NCBI GenBank assembly: GCA_943788235.1
Contig: CALSPM010000003.1
Span: 62,001 to 126,000, forward strand
DNA length: 64,000 nucleotides
Direction of reading: 5' to 3'
DNA from: an uncultured Cyclobacteriaceae bacterium
GTDB taxonomy: Bacteria; Bacteroidota; Bacteroidia; Cytophagales; Cyclobacteriaceae
The position numbers and the translations under genes were made by a program. Shown here piece after piece: positions 16,780 through 26,138 of this stretch; position 1 is the stretch's first letter; each line of letters opens with the position of its first letter. Below the pieces are notes generated by a model. It made no database searches. It saw nothing but the letters and a program-made list of their open reading frames with translations, and had not been told where the DNA came from.

Positions 16780-17739
16780 TTATTTTGAAATTTCCAGCAT
16801 CCGCTGAAGGGGTAACAACGCCCGTTTGATGATCTCATCTGAGACGGTTATTTCGGGAGATTCATCTCTCAAGCATAAATAAAGCTTTTCAAGACTGTTC
16901 ATTTTCATGAAGGCGCATTCGGCGCACGCACAATGATTGTCTTCGTTGGCTGGCGCTGGAATAAGGATTTTATCGGGCACCATTTGTTGCATCTTGTGCA
17001 AGATACCCGCCTCAGTAGCAACGATAAATTTTTGCGTCGGGTCTGCTACTGCGTAATTGATCATTTCAGTAGTTGAGCCCACGTATGAGGCAACACTCAA
17101 AACGTGTTTTTCAGACTCAGGATGAGCAATAAATTTAGCATCGGGATGTTGTTTTTGAAGGCTCAATATTTTTTCTATTGAAAAGGCTTCGTGAACCATA
17201 CAAGCACCATCCCACAACACCATATTTCGCCCGGTCTTTTGATTGATGTAATCACCCAGATTTTTGTCTGGGGCAAAGATGAGCGGCTGATTTTTTGGAA
17301 ATGAATTTACAATTTTCTCTGCATTGGCTGAGGTACAAATTACATCACTCATGGCTTTGATCTCTGCAGAGCAGTTCACATAGGAGATCACCTTATGATT
17401 TGGATATAACGTCAAAAACCCGGCAAAATCATCTGGAAGACAACCTTCAGCCAATGAGCAGGAAGCGGCTAAATCAGGCAGGACAACTTTTTTCGTTGGG
17501 TTGAGTATTTTAGCTGTTTCAGCCATGAAATGAACGCCAGCAAAGACAATGATATCTGCATCAGTTTTTGCAGCCTGCTGAGAGAGGCCCAAGCTATCTC
17601 CCACATAATCCGCAATATCTTGGATATCAGGAGTTTGATAATAATGGGCCAAAATAACGGCATGCTTCTTTTTTTTGAGGGCGATAATCTCCTCAGTTAA
17701 TGCTGCATCGGTGAAGGGTGCGATCCGAATTGATTTCAT
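16780..17739 (-). CDS. nadA: Quinolinate synthase NadA
   Basis: The 319-residue enzyme condenses iminoaspartate with dihydroxyacetone phosphate to quinolinate, using a [4Fe-4S] cluster. Cluster cysteines lie in the three expected regions: Cys94 ([10 protein letters not shown]), Cys180 (WDGACMVHE) and the CACAEC cluster at 270-275. Other family motifs present are [36 protein letters not shown] and HPESEKHV. The ATG at 17739 is well supported. It is the first gene of a nadA-nadB pair. Confidence 0.96.
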   Translation of the reverse strand: MKSIRIAPFTDAALTEEIIALKKKKHAVILAHYYQTPDIQDIADYVGDSLGLSQQAAKTDADIIVFAGVHFMAETAKILNPTKKVVLPDLAASCSLAEGCLPDDFAGFLTLYPNHKVISYVNCSAEIKAMSDVICTSANAEKIVNSFPKNQPLIFAPDKNLGDYINQKTGRNMVLWDGACMVHEAFSIEKILSLQKQHPDAKFIAHPESEKHVLSVASYVGSTTEMINYAVADPTQKFIVATEAGILHKMQQMVPDKILIPAPANEDNHCACAECAFMKMNSLEKLYLCLRDESPEITVSDEIIKRALLPLQRMLEISK

Positions 17740-17898
17740 ACTATAGTTGCCGTTTTGGTAAAAATAACGCCTGAACCCTTCACGTCTCCTGAATTATTTA
17801 AATAAATTACAAATTTTATTAAAAATCAATGTTTTCACCCACTTTGCACCTCATAAATTAAAGAAATATTTGAGTCAATGCCTTTGAAAGCAGCAGAG

Positions 17899-18381
17899 TT
17901 AGGGATCACAGTTCATAAATTCAGCATAGTTTATGCCCATTTCTTGGGCCTTTTGATAATCTCGAGTCGCTTGTTCAAGGTTGCCCAGCATACATTGTGC
18001 ACTGCCTCGGTTGATGTATAATTCGGCTACCTCGGGGGTTAATAAAATGGCTTTATCAAATGCTTCAATGGCCAAATCCGGTGCTTGACCCACCAAATAG
18101 ATATAACCCAACTGTTGAAAAGCTTCTGCATAGTCTGTTTTCAGAACGATTGCTTTTTCAAGATCAGCAATGGCACGTTTGGACAATGCCAAGCCTTGAT
18201 AGGTCATGGCTCTGAGAAAATGGGCTTCTGCATTATTGGGATCCATTTCAATCACAGTATTAAATAATTTGACGGCTTCCGTAAAGTCCCCTTTATCATA
18301 TTGTTCGTATCCTCTGTCAAGTAAGGGATCGACTCTTTGAAACCAGATAAATAGCAGATTAAAATAATTTTCATTTGGCAA
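17899..18381 (-). CDS. TPR-repeat protein
   Basis: The 160-residue product contains about four tetratricopeptide repeats: units begin near GYEQYDKGDFTEAVKLF, AHFLRAMTYQGLALSKRAI, AFQQLGYIYLVGQAPDLAI and LYINRGSAQCMLGNLEQAT. Such domains mediate protein-protein contact; no specific partner can be named. The open frame starts with TTG at 18381; no better start is visible, so the N-terminus is uncertain. There is no signal peptide. It is divergent from the giant gene at 18649. Confidence 0.7.
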   Translation of the reverse strand: MPNENYFNLLFIWFQRVDPLLDRGYEQYDKGDFTEAVKLFNTVIEMDPNNAEAHFLRAMTYQGLALSKRAIADLEKAIVLKTDYAEAFQQLGYIYLVGQAPDLAIEAFDKAILLTPEVAELYINRGSAQCMLGNLEQATRDYQKAQEMGINYAEFMNCDP

Positions 18382-18557
18382 AAAAGGGGATGTTTTAGTT
18401 GTAAAATATAATAATAAATAAAAACAACTTTAAAGGGTTGAGAGGTTAGCTACGCTTTCACATGTAGCTCACAATCATTGAAATTAAAAAGATTAGGTTT
18501 AAGAGGTTACTTTTTTCAAAATTATTGTATTGAATGATAGATTAAACCAAAAGTATT

Positions 18558-18565
18558 TATATTTG
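18558..18565 (+). promoter_or_regulatory. Candidate -7 promoter element of the giant secreted gene
   Basis: TATATTTG at 18558-18565 matches the Bacteroidota -7 consensus TAnnTTTG exactly. A TTG at 18530-18532 could be the -33 element, but the spacer of 25 bases is slightly long. It lies 83 bases before the ATG at 18649. Confidence 0.45.
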
Positions 18566-18572
18566 AATGTTG

Positions 18573-18598
18573 ATTGTGTTTACACGTGTATACACAAT
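18573..18598. promoter_or_regulatory. 26-bp palindrome, candidate operator
   Basis: Twelve of 13 base pairs are self-complementary around the core TACACGTGTA (18581-18590), flanked by TGTGT and ACACA arms; the only mismatch is T18580 opposite T18591. It starts 8 bases after the putative -7 element, so it would overlap the transcription start. That placement suits a repressor site. It could also fold as a hairpin at the 5' end of the mRNA, though without a proper loop. Confidence 0.5.
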
Positions 18599-18648
18599 GA
18601 ATGTTACAAGAATTAGTTTTTATTTAGTCATTACAATAAACACCTACC

Positions 18649-18900
18649 ATGAAAAACTTTTTAATCAAAACCACCTTTCTAACTTCCTTTCTCATAGGAG
18701 CAGCACAATTAAGTGCCCAAACAATCAGTTATGATTCCATCCAAGATAATGGAACTCGCAATGACACCCTCACGTTTGTTGAAGACTTTGCAGATACCAA
18801 GTATGCATTGAATTCATTGTTTGCATCTAATGACTCACTCAGCTTTCAGTTAAATAAAGATCAATGCGAACGGGGCGATCAGCGCTACGGTGGCCGATGA
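18649..18900 (+). CDS. Giant protein fragment 1: signal peptide
   Basis: ATG start with a typical Sec signal (basic MKNFLIK, hydrophobic core, cleavage near LSAQ). About 70 codons are genuine; after about 18858 the coherent reading moves to the next frame, where INANGAISATVADD continues. Confidence 0.7.
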   Translation: MKNFLIKTTFLTSFLIGAAQLSAQTISYDSIQDNGTRNDTLTFVEDFADTKYALNSLFASNDSLSFQLNKDQCERGDQRYGGR

Positions 18901-19414
18901 CACCTTGACCATCAGTGCTTGCAATGGTTATGGACAGGCATCTGTGGAAGTGACAGCTACCAATACAGCCGATCAGACAACATTGAGTCAGCTGATCAGT
19001 GTAATTGTCACAGCTGTGGATGATGCACCGGCGTTAAATCCTGATAATAGGTTTGTTGATTATTACAGTAATCAACTAACGGCTAACAAAAATATCTTGA
19101 TTGATTGCGTCAATGGTTTTGTGGATGTGGATGATGATGGCTACGGATTGACCATTACTTTTACAAACTTATCTAATGCTACTGCGGGATATACGGATTT
19201 AGATACCTCTATGGTTACTGATATCGGTAATGGACAGTTCAATATCGCTGTTGCTGCGAATACTAAGTATGCAGGGAATGTCCATATTACGGCGGAAGCC
19301 AGTGGCAAGAGTTTTACAAAAACAGTCAAATTGGTTATTGACAATGCACCTGCTTTGGCATCGTGCTGCAAGATACTTCTATTATCAGTAAATGAAGATT
19401 TTGCAGACTTTTAA
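18890..19414 (+). CDS. Giant protein fragment 2: Ig/cadherin-like modules
   Basis: The genuine reading in this frame begins near 18860. It carries Ig/cadherin-like linkers such as VTAVDDAPALNPDNRF and VIDNAPALAS. The last 15 codons are out of frame in part: the sequence around 19362-19480 needs several single-base corrections (for example extra T and C in homopolymers) to read FADFNLEG...VTFADYLADSL. Confidence 0.65.
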   Translation: MADDTLTISACNGYGQASVEVTATNTADQTTLSQLISVIVTAVDDAPALNPDNRFVDYYSNQLTANKNILIDCVNGFVDVDDDGYGLTITFTNLSNATAGYTDLDTSMVTDIGNGQFNIAVAANTKYAGNVHITAEASGKSFTKTVKLVIDNAPALASCCKILLLSVNEDFADF

Positions 19415-19491
19415 ACTTAGAAGGCCAATGTACTTTTTGCGGATGCAGACAATGGTGATCCCGATTCTATCAAAGTAACTTTGCCGATTAT

Positions 19492-19758
19492 TTGGCTGAT
19501 TCTCTTGAAGCCAATACGGCTGGAATTATTGAAAATGATACCAATAACATTGTTCGAGTAACCTATGAAGTGGCAGAAGATGAGTTCACTTTCACTAGCC
19601 AAGCGGATAAAATAGGAACTTATAAGCTTCCAGTGAGCGTGACAAGTGGTTTTAGAACCGTAAACGATACAATGACTATTGTTGTCAATAATGTGGATGA
19701 TAAAGCCACTATTGTAAATTCTATACCTGACCAATTGCTTCCTCAAGGAACTGGCTAG
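19492..19758 (+). CDS. Giant protein fragment 3: Ig/cadherin-like module
   Basis: Continues the same module type (GTYKLPVSVTSG, VVNNVDDKATIVNSIPDQ). It stops at a TAG at about 19756 caused by a frame change; the next frame reads LAVSIEEIFEDIDNDLDYT up to about 19950 without a start codon. Confidence 0.6.
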   Translation: MADSLEANTAGIIENDTNNIVRVTYEVAEDEFTFTSQADKIGTYKLPVSVTSGFRTVNDTMTIVVNNVDDKATIVNSIPDQLLPQGTG

Positions 19759-19935
19759 CTGTATCGATTGAAGAAATTTTTGAAGACATTGATAACGATT
19801 TAGATTATACCAAATTTAATCTTTCAACCTCAAACGCGAGCTCATTAAAAATTCAGAAGCAAAATACTGATGGTAAGTATTCAGATTTAAGCTCTCCGCA
19901 CACTTTGGTGGCGGGAGAAAGTACATTGTATATTT

Positions 19936-20481
19936 ATGGCAGCTGGTTCAATAGATGATAAAGGATCTATCAAATTTGAGAGTAATAATGTGGGTACTTC
20001 AACTGCGAGTGTGAATGGTGCCATTAGCTCTGAAACTGCGTTGGTAGTTGATGCTAATGCTGGAGACATCAAAGTAGGTGATGTTGTGACGGGAACTGGA
20101 ATATCTGGAACTGTTACAGTAAGCAGTATTACAGATCAAAATAATATTACTCTTTCGAGCGCACAATCTTTAGCTGACAATGCGGTATTAACTTTTACAG
20201 CATCACTGACTGAATTCTTCACATTGAAGATATCTAGAGCTATTGGTGTATTTTATGTTTCAAAGACAGGTGATGATACCAATGCTGGTAGTGAGGGAGC
20301 GCCTTTTGCCACCATTGGCAAAGCGATTTTAGCCGCTCAAAATAGGGATACCATCAAAATTGGAGAGGGCACCTACACTGAGAATTTGGTAATTAATGAG
20401 GGCTTGACCATTCAGTCTACATCTTACAGTGCAGGTATGAGTGATGCAGATATTAAAAAGACTATCATTAAGGGTACGTAA
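19936..20481 (+). CDS. Giant protein fragment 4: repeat module copy 1 and start of beta-helix
   Basis: Holds the first copy of the GDIKVGDVVTGTGISGTVTV module, then the beta-helix entry FYVSKTGDDTNAGSEGAPFATIGKAI (DUF1565-like) with DTIKIGEGTYTENLVI. It ends at a TAA created by a one-base loss near 20477; the next frame continues YVNAGSVVSILNTEGVTIRGLAI. Confidence 0.65.
   Translation: MAAGSIDDKGSIKFESNNVGTSTASVNGAISSETALVVDANAGDIKVGDVVTGTGISGTVTVSSITDQNNITLSSAQSLADNAVLTFTASLTEFFTLKISRAIGVFYVSKTGDDTNAGSEGAPFATIGKAILAAQNRDTIKIGEGTYTENLVINEGLTIQSTSYSAGMSDADIKKTIIKGT
20011..20205 (+). repeat. Internal repeat module, copy 1
   Basis: About 65 codons with the pattern VVDANAGDIKVGDVVTGTGI, then SGTVTVSSITDQNNITLSS and SLADN..LTF. 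The partner copy is at 20796-20986. The two are clearly homologous at protein level and share obvious but diverged nucleotide sequence. This module sits at the junction before the beta-helix entry. Confidence 0.8.
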
Positions 20482-20633
20482 ATGCAGGATCTGTAGTATC
20501 AATATTGAATACTGAAGGAGTAACCATTCGAGGACTCGCCATTCAAGGTAGTGGAGGTATTAATTCAGATGAAGACGGTTCAAGTCGAGGATGGGTGTAT
20601 GAAGATGGGACTGTTGTTACTGATGCCATTTAG

Positions 20634-21425
20634 ATGCTCATTAATTGGAATAATGAGGATTCTAAATCGCCCAATCAAAATAATAATGACATTCGTTCTG
20701 CTATTCTTAGAGGAGATAACAGAGAAGTTGAGACATGGGATGAATGGGGGTGTTGTGTTGGTATTTGGATTGAAGCCCCTACTGTTACTGCTGTAGTAAA
20801 TGGAGCTACCAGTGGTGCTACGGCTGTAGTATTGGATGGTAATGTTGGGACTATTGAGGTAGGAGATATAGTAACAGGAGATGGGATATCAGGAACAGTT
20901 ACTGTGGCGGCAATCACAAATCAAAATAATATTACTTTGTCAAATAACATTTCATTAGCTGATAATAAGATTTTAACGTTTACATTTCCAGATGGTAATA
21001 AGAATTTAAGATTTACTGATGGTAGCCGCTCTTTCTACACAGTTGATCAAGGCTTTAACTATGCCGATGCTGTTCAGAATGTAACCGAGAATATTCCTCA
21101 GGCGACTGTAATTAAAATAGATAGTGAGGCTATATGGAATAAGATGGATGATGCTGATTATGGATGGAATTTTATTGGACTTTCGAACATAATTATAAAA
21201 AGTACCAAAGGTGCGGGAGTTGCTGTAAGTGAAGCATCAGTAGATCTTGACTATGTTCATATTTATGATCATCAAGTAAGTGAATCTGATTGGGTCAATG
21301 CTGCTGGATTTTTTGCTCGAGATGCAAAGAAAATCAACATTTCCAATTCAAGTATTTACAATAATAATGTACAAAATGGTGATGGTGCAGGTATTGGGTA
21401 TTTTGGTCTCAAGAGCTATCTGTGA
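20634..21425 (+). CDS. Giant protein fragment 5: beta-helix with repeat module copy 2
   Basis: The same frame is open upstream (IRGLAIQGSGGINSDEDG) except for an in-frame TAG at 20631-20633 just before the ATG, so this looks like a nonsense change rather than an indel. It contains module copy 2 (GTIEVGDIVTGDGISGTVTV) and parallel beta-helix rungs. Frame is lost after about 21405. Confidence 0.65.
   Translation: MLINWNNEDSKSPNQNNNDIRSAILRGDNREVETWDEWGCCVGIWIEAPTVTAVVNGATSGATAVVLDGNVGTIEVGDIVTGDGISGTVTVAAITNQNNITLSNNISLADNKILTFTFPDGNKNLRFTDGSRSFYTVDQGFNYADAVQNVTENIPQATVIKIDSEAIWNKMDDADYGWNFIGLSNIIIKSTKGAGVAVSEASVDLDYVHIYDHQVSESDWVNAAGFFARDAKKINISNSSIYNNNVQNGDGAGIGYFGLKSYL
20796..20986 (+). repeat. 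Internal repeat module, copy 2
   Basis: Same pattern as copy 1: LDGNVGTIEVGDIVTGDGI, SGTVTVAAITNQNNITLSN and SLADNKILTF. It interrupts the beta-helix domain between IWIEAPTVTA and PDGNKNLRFTDGS, which suggests module insertion. Confidence 0.8.
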
Positions 21426-21610
21426 GTAACACCACAGTCTATGATAATAATGCCTGTAGGAGACAACAATTGTACGGCTGGTGGCTTGATGATATATTTT
21501 TAGATAAACTTAACCTTGCTCAATAGTGTTTTTTATGATAATGAAGGCTAGATGTGATCATTCTGTAAGAATCGGAAATGCCCGAGAATACACCGTGAAT
21601 CATAGCTTGA

Positions 21611-22633
21611 TTGAAAATGGATTCATCTGTTCAGGATGCAGAAAACAATACTGGATTGGTTCAAAACTCCGTTTTCCTTGATAGAAATTTTGGTCAGTGG
21701 GGTCCAACTAAACCGAGTAAATTAACCATACAAAATAATTTAGTTAACAGTAATTTTCACCTCGACTACGAAATTGATAAATATGGTGCTGGTAATTTGG
21801 TGGGTGCTAGTACGGCCTTTGTTGATGCGGCAAATAACGATTATCAGTTGACCTCTTCGAGCGTGTTGATTGGAGCAGGTATAGCTTCAAGTGATCTTTT
21901 CGATATCAAAGGCACTACAAGACCTACTCCAGCAGGATCTAAACCTGATATTGGGCCTTATGAAAATGCACTGGACAAACCAGATTTGATTTTTGCTCCT
22001 TATTTTGCGACTCAAACCAGTCCTCATTGTTGCTATCACGGCTCTGTCGATATGTTTGATGCTGATAATGATGGCATTGATGAGGTATCTTATATCGCAA
22101 GAACAGATGATAATGACGGTGATATTGTGAAGCTTTTTGATGCGTCGGACAGCACTTCAACCACGTTGCATGAGGACTGGACTCAATATTCATTCGCTAA
22201 ACCTCTTGATATCAATCAAGATGGTTATCTAGATGTGGTCATTGGAAATTCAAGTAAGACAGCTTATTTAATCAATAACGGGTCTGGTGTATTTGCTGCT
22301 CCTACTAAGGAATATTCTGATAATGGAATTGATTGGGAATCAGCTCAAAAAATGGTTTGGGGGGATATCACCGGAGATGGTCGCGTTGATGGAGTAATTG
22401 GAGACTGGTCAGGTATTACTATATATGAATATCTCTCTGATGGGCCGAGAGTGAGCTCAAAACAACTAAATAATATCAACAATGAATGGCTGGGCGATTT
22501 TAATAATGCCTTTGTGGCCGATATTAATGGAGATACTAAAACTGATCTTGATCTTAGAGCGAAGATGGAATGGTCAAAGCCAAGCGCAAGATCTCTTCGT
22601 TTATTTACAGGAAGATGGAGATCTTGTTTATAA
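21611..22633 (+). CDS. Giant protein fragment 6: end of beta-helix and first FG-GAP repeats
   Basis: Reads beta-helix rungs, then the closing motif SSVLIGAGIASSDLFDIKG with DIGPYENALDKP, followed by FG-GAP repeats with acidic loops DADNDGIDE, DINQDGYLD and DITGDGRVD. The region 21425-21610 before it is badly broken, with several stops in all three frames. The frame shifts again near 22550. Confidence 0.65.
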   Translation: MKMDSSVQDAENNTGLVQNSVFLDRNFGQWGPTKPSKLTIQNNLVNSNFHLDYEIDKYGAGNLVGASTAFVDAANNDYQLTSSSVLIGAGIASSDLFDIKGTTRPTPAGSKPDIGPYENALDKPDLIFAPYFATQTSPHCCYHGSVDMFDADNDGIDEVSYIARTDDNDGDIVKLFDASDSTSTTLHEDWTQYSFAKPLDINQDGYLDVVIGNSSKTAYLINNGSGVFAAPTKEYSDNGIDWESAQKMVWGDITGDGRVDGVIGDWSGITIYEYLSDGPRVSSKQLNNINNEWLGDFNNAFVADINGDTKTDLDLRAKMEWSKPSARSLRLFTGRWRSCL

Positions 22634-23076
22634 TGAAGCGCTTTCTATTATTAGATAAGCTTCCAGGAACAGGTCAAGATGATAACTCGAACAAAGACTT
22701 AACCTTAGATTTTGGTGATCTTGATGGAGATGGTGCTGGAGATTTATTGGTGGCTTACACGCCCAATAAAGCAAATAACTCAAGTGGTGCTTTAAAAAGA
22801 TTTGAGTTAACCAATAATGATAGTACTTGGACTGAGGTGCCGTTGAACTTAAGAATTTCAAGTGATTCGGTTATTTCTGTTTCAGATTATTATGGTGCTG
22901 TATTTGCCCCAAAAATAGCAGTGCTTAAAGATAATACAGTGAGTATTGTAGCCTTGTATCAAATGAAAATGAGGGAGAATGGGATCGTTACTTTACGCCT
23001 GGTTTATTTAATGTTAATGCGGATGGTGAGCTTGAGCAAAAGAAGGGCTATTATTCTTCAGAAACGTTCAGCATGA
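22570..23076 (+). CDS. Giant protein fragment 7: FG-GAP repeats
   Basis: Genuine coding in this frame spans roughly 22657-22975 (LTLDFGDLDGDGAGDLLVAY). After that the coherent reading continues in another frame without a start codon to about 23170 (RYFTPGLFNVNADGELEQKK and further), ending at a TAG in the next slip. Confidence 0.55.
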   Translation: MVKAKRKISSFIYRKMEILFIMKRFLLLDKLPGTGQDDNSNKDLTLDFGDLDGDGAGDLLVAYTPNKANNSSGALKRFELTNNDSTWTEVPLNLRISSDSVISVSDYYGAVFAPKIAVLKDNTVSIVALYQMKMRENGIVTLRLVYLMLMRMVSLSKRRAIILQKRSA

Positions 23077-23148
23077 ATCCATGGGACCCTAGGATTAATT
23101 ATGATTTGGGAAGATTGAATAGTGGGGCTGCCTTAGACATGGCTTTTC

Positions 23149-23421
23149 ATGGAAGAACAGGAGATGGGTAGAAATAGGTTAGCCATGTTTACCAACACTT
23201 ATACTGTTACGCCTACGAGTGATTTAGCAGCACCGAGTGTGCCGACAATTACCATTGCGGGAAGTAAAGTAACCATCAACTTTACAACGAGTTCTGATTA
23301 TTACAACATTAAACTATGTAGTGGGAATGATTGCAATACATTATACACCACAAGCACTGCAGGCGGAGTTGCTGATGTAAGTGGCTCTGGTTTATACAGG
23401 TGCTGGAGTCAAAAGAGTTAG
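23149..23421 (+). CDS. Giant protein fragment 8: fibronectin-like module
   Basis: About 75 genuine residues (TPTSDLAAPSVPTITIAGSK onward) resembling a fibronectin type III or Ig-like linker domain. A one-base slip near 23395 moves the reading to fragment 9 (GVKRVRIFLEKGTYSVSI). Confidence 0.55.
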   Translation: MEEQEMGRNRLAMFTNTYTVTPTSDLAAPSVPTITIAGSKVTINFTTSSDYYNIKLCSGNDCNTLYTTSTAGGVADVSGSGLYRCWSQKS

Positions 23422-24404
23422 AATATTTCTTAGAGAAAGGAACATATAGCGTTTCGATTCAAAATATTGATAGCAAGTTCGGGGTGTCTGCTTTGGCAAG
23501 CTCACCAGAGTTCACTGTCGAGGGACTAGATTTTGCTGCAAGTACTGAGTTGATGGATGATTTCTTTAATGAGGTACATTTAATCAACATGGACTCAGAT
23601 GTCAAGCCGGAAGCCTATGGATATAAAAGAAGATTCTGGTCTGGATCAGGTGAGCAACCTGCTTCATTAAAGATTTTTGATTTAGATAACAATAATTCCA
23701 AATCATTCAAACTTGATAATGAGTCTAGCATAGTCATCAGTGATTTTGATAGTAATAGTAAGCCAGATATTATTGTAGACAATCATAGCCATGATTGGCC
23801 ATCGACGCCATTTTCTACTTTGATGAATATTGATGAGAATTCCTCTGTGAGTGTTTTCAGTGAGTCTTTCAATAAATTATCAGTAGGAATAAGAGGTGGG
23901 CGTCATGGTAGTGGAATCACTGCATCTAACATAGCCATCGATATTGACCAAGATGGTCGAGATGAGTTGGTTACCGGATATGCCAATAATTGGAGCGAAT
24001 ATGATGGGGGTATAGGACTTTTCTCTATTGAATCAAATAATTTTAATGATACTACTCTTCTTTGGTTGCGTGGAGAAGATAGCAACGAAAACGGTATAGA
24101 GTATAAAGGTGCAGGACCATTATTCTGGTCAAAAATGGATGCGAGCGGAAGAAGTGATTATCGAGGAATGGCGCATACCTACCTTAATCCAGATAAAGAT
24201 GGAGATACAGACCATTTGATTGCGATCAATATGTCTGGCTCAGGCCTTGCAAGACGTAGCGCTTTGTATGCTATAGAATCTAAAAGTAGTGGTGCGGTTC
24301 AAGGATTTTATCTTAACAGCTTTGCAGATAAGAGTATCCTCGATATGCAGATTTTTGGGGAAGATTCTTCAAAATATACAGTCTATGCTTTCCTATACAA
24401 CTGA
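23400..24404 (+). CDS. Giant protein fragment 9: FG-GAP/VCBS repeats
   Basis: A 334-codon open stretch with DFDSNSKPDIIV and DIDQDGRDELVTGY loops typical of FG-GAP repeats. The frame is lost near 24390, where TDADYWSDAFRTREISF continues in the next frame. Confidence 0.6.
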   Translation: MLESKELEYFLEKGTYSVSIQNIDSKFGVSALASSPEFTVEGLDFAASTELMDDFFNEVHLINMDSDVKPEAYGYKRRFWSGSGEQPASLKIFDLDNNNSKSFKLDNESSIVISDFDSNSKPDIIVDNHSHDWPSTPFSTLMNIDENSSVSVFSESFNKLSVGIRGGRHGSGITASNIAIDIDQDGRDELVTGYANNWSEYDGGIGLFSIESNNFNDTTLLWLRGEDSNENGIEYKGAGPLFWSKMDASGRSDYRGMAHTYLNPDKDGDTDHLIAINMSGSGLARRSALYAIESKSSGAVQGFYLNSFADKSILDMQIFGEDSSKYTVYAFLYN

Positions 24405-24924
24405 TGCTGATTACTGGTCAGATGCTTTCCGAACTCGAGAGATTAGTTTCCTTAAAATGGAGATATCAAAATCGGGAGATTTCTTCCAGAATCTTAAAAA
24501 AGCATCAGAAAACGTGACTATGCTGATTCCAGTAAATTATAAAAGCCAAACCAACAGTGCTATTACCTATTCAGACTTTGCACTAGAAGGGATGCCTATT
24601 ACCAATTCATTTGCCATTGCAGATGTCAATAATGATGGGCTCAATGATATTGTGGGTGTGGGAAGTAATACATCTGATACTTGGAATGGTCAGGCAATAC
24701 TCAATTTCTACTTGCAAAACGCAAACGGGGGACTAGATCAATATATCTCTCAGGTGGCTACTGAGGCTAAAGGCTTCTCTTTCATCAGCTCTATCAATTT
24801 GATTGATATCAATGCGGATCAAAAAGTAGATGTGGTGATCAGTGGACGAACCCGTCAGTCTGATAATGGTAATACCATAGGATTCATCAACAATACCGAG
24901 ATGACTGCACCGGGGGTGCCTTAG
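24289..24924 (+). CDS. Giant protein fragment 10: FG-GAP repeats
   Basis: Only the part after about 24390 is the genuine reading. It includes DVNNDGLNDIVGVG and DINADQKVDVVISG. It ends at a TAG at 24922-24924; a one-base slip would join it to fragment 11. Confidence 0.55.
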   Translation: MVRFKDFILTALQIRVSSICRFLGKILQNIQSMLSYTTDADYWSDAFRTREISFLKMEISKSGDFFQNLKKASENVTMLIPVNYKSQTNSAITYSDFALEGMPITNSFAIADVNNDGLNDIVGVGSNTSDTWNGQAILNFYLQNANGGLDQYISQVATEAKGFSFISSINLIDINADQKVDVVISGRTRQSDNGNTIGFINNTEMTAPGVP

Positions 24925-24938
24925 CTGTTCCTACCGAT

Positions 24939-26138
24939 TTGATGGGTCAGAACAATGGTTATAAGGTTGAGCTTAAATGGTCAGATACCAACACAGGAAA
25001 AATTAGTTATGCTGCCCAAGTAGGTACTGATGATAATTTTAATTTGAGTAGGGGTAATTTGAATGCATCTGGATATCCACTATTTCCAGATCGCTTTGAA
25101 AGTTTCCAAAAATCAAAAAGACAAGTCTTTGATGCTTATGATTTAGCAGATTCATATTATTTCAAGGTCAAGGCCATTGATCAATTTGGTAATACCTCAG
25201 CATTTTCAGCTATACAAACCGTATCAATTACTGAGCCATTTAAGAAAATGGATCAAGCGATACCTGGAATTGCCAATGGTAATGTGGCTTGGGGAGATTA
25301 TGATCGTGACGGAGATTTAGATTTAGCCTTAATGGGGACCTCACAAGGCTATCAAACAATACTTTACCGCAATGATTCGGGAGTATTTGTAAATTCTAAT
25401 AATGAATTGGAGCGTCAGTCTGAAGGAGATTTAGGCTGGGTAGACTTTGATAATGATGGTTATCTGGATCTAGTTGTTACGGGTAAAGATCTCGAGGCAG
25501 CTACAGTATTAAATATTTACAAAAACAATGGAGCAGGCTCCCTTGTGAAGATAGATAATGGTACGCCTATTGATGGTGTGACTGATGCTACGCTCGCCTT
25601 TGGAGATTCTGATGCCGATGGAGACATTGACATGGTCTTGGCGGGTCTCACCGTCAATGATGGTCAAATTGATTACATCATGAACCTCTATGAGAATAAA
25701 TACAATTCCTCAGGTGGGGATGTTATTTTCGACAGAAATGATAAGTTCTATAGAGAAGGTTTTACCAAGGGAGATATAGAATTTGCAGATCTTGATAATG
25801 ATGGAGATTTAGAAATCATCTATGCAGGTACAGGTAAAGGAGACAATCCTGTTGGAGGCATCATATCAAACACACGTGCAGGTTTGACTGGAGGAACCTA
25901 TGATTATTCGGGTCAATTACAGTTGGGCGAGGCAAGTATCTCAGTGGGAGATATTGATTCAGATGGAGATTTAGATATCATTGCTACAGGTATTGCTGGT
26001 CAAGGAAATGATGTAAGAGAGAACGTGACACGTATGTTTACCAATGAATATTATGCTATTGATTCTCTTAGAGCCTACATTAATTTCAATGTGAGAGATA
26101 ATGATGCAGATTCAGTCTCTAGCCGATGGAGACATTGA
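24939..26138 (+). CDS. Giant protein fragment 11: fibronectin-like and FG-GAP repeats
   Basis: The 399-codon stretch begins with a fibronectin-like module and then shows regularly spaced calcium-binding-type loops (DYDRDGDLD, DFDNDGYLD, DSDADGDID, DLDNDGDLE, DIDSDGDLD), each followed by a hydrophobic strand ending in G. A single-base slip near 26115 joins it to fragment 12. Confidence 0.7.
   Translation: MMGQNNGYKVELKWSDTNTGKISYAAQVGTDDNFNLSRGNLNASGYPLFPDRFESFQKSKRQVFDAYDLADSYYFKVKAIDQFGNTSAFSAIQTVSITEPFKKMDQAIPGIANGNVAWGDYDRDGDLDLALMGTSQGYQTILYRNDSGVFVNSNNELERQSEGDLGWVDFDNDGYLDLVVTGKDLEAATVLNIYKNNGAGSLVKIDNGTPIDGVTDATLAFGDSDADGDIDMVLAGLTVNDGQIDYIMNLYENKYNSSGGDVIFDRNDKFYREGFTKGDIEFADLDNDGDLEIIYAGTGKGDNPVGGIISNTRAGLTGGTYDYSGQLQLGEASISVGDIDSDGDLDIIATGIAGQGNDVRENVTRMFTNEYYAIDSLRAYINFNVRDNDADSVSSRWRH

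Noticed and set aside
18448-18469. AGCTAC...GTAGCT hairpin upstream of the giant gene
   Set aside because: Only six base pairs and no promoter or terminator context.
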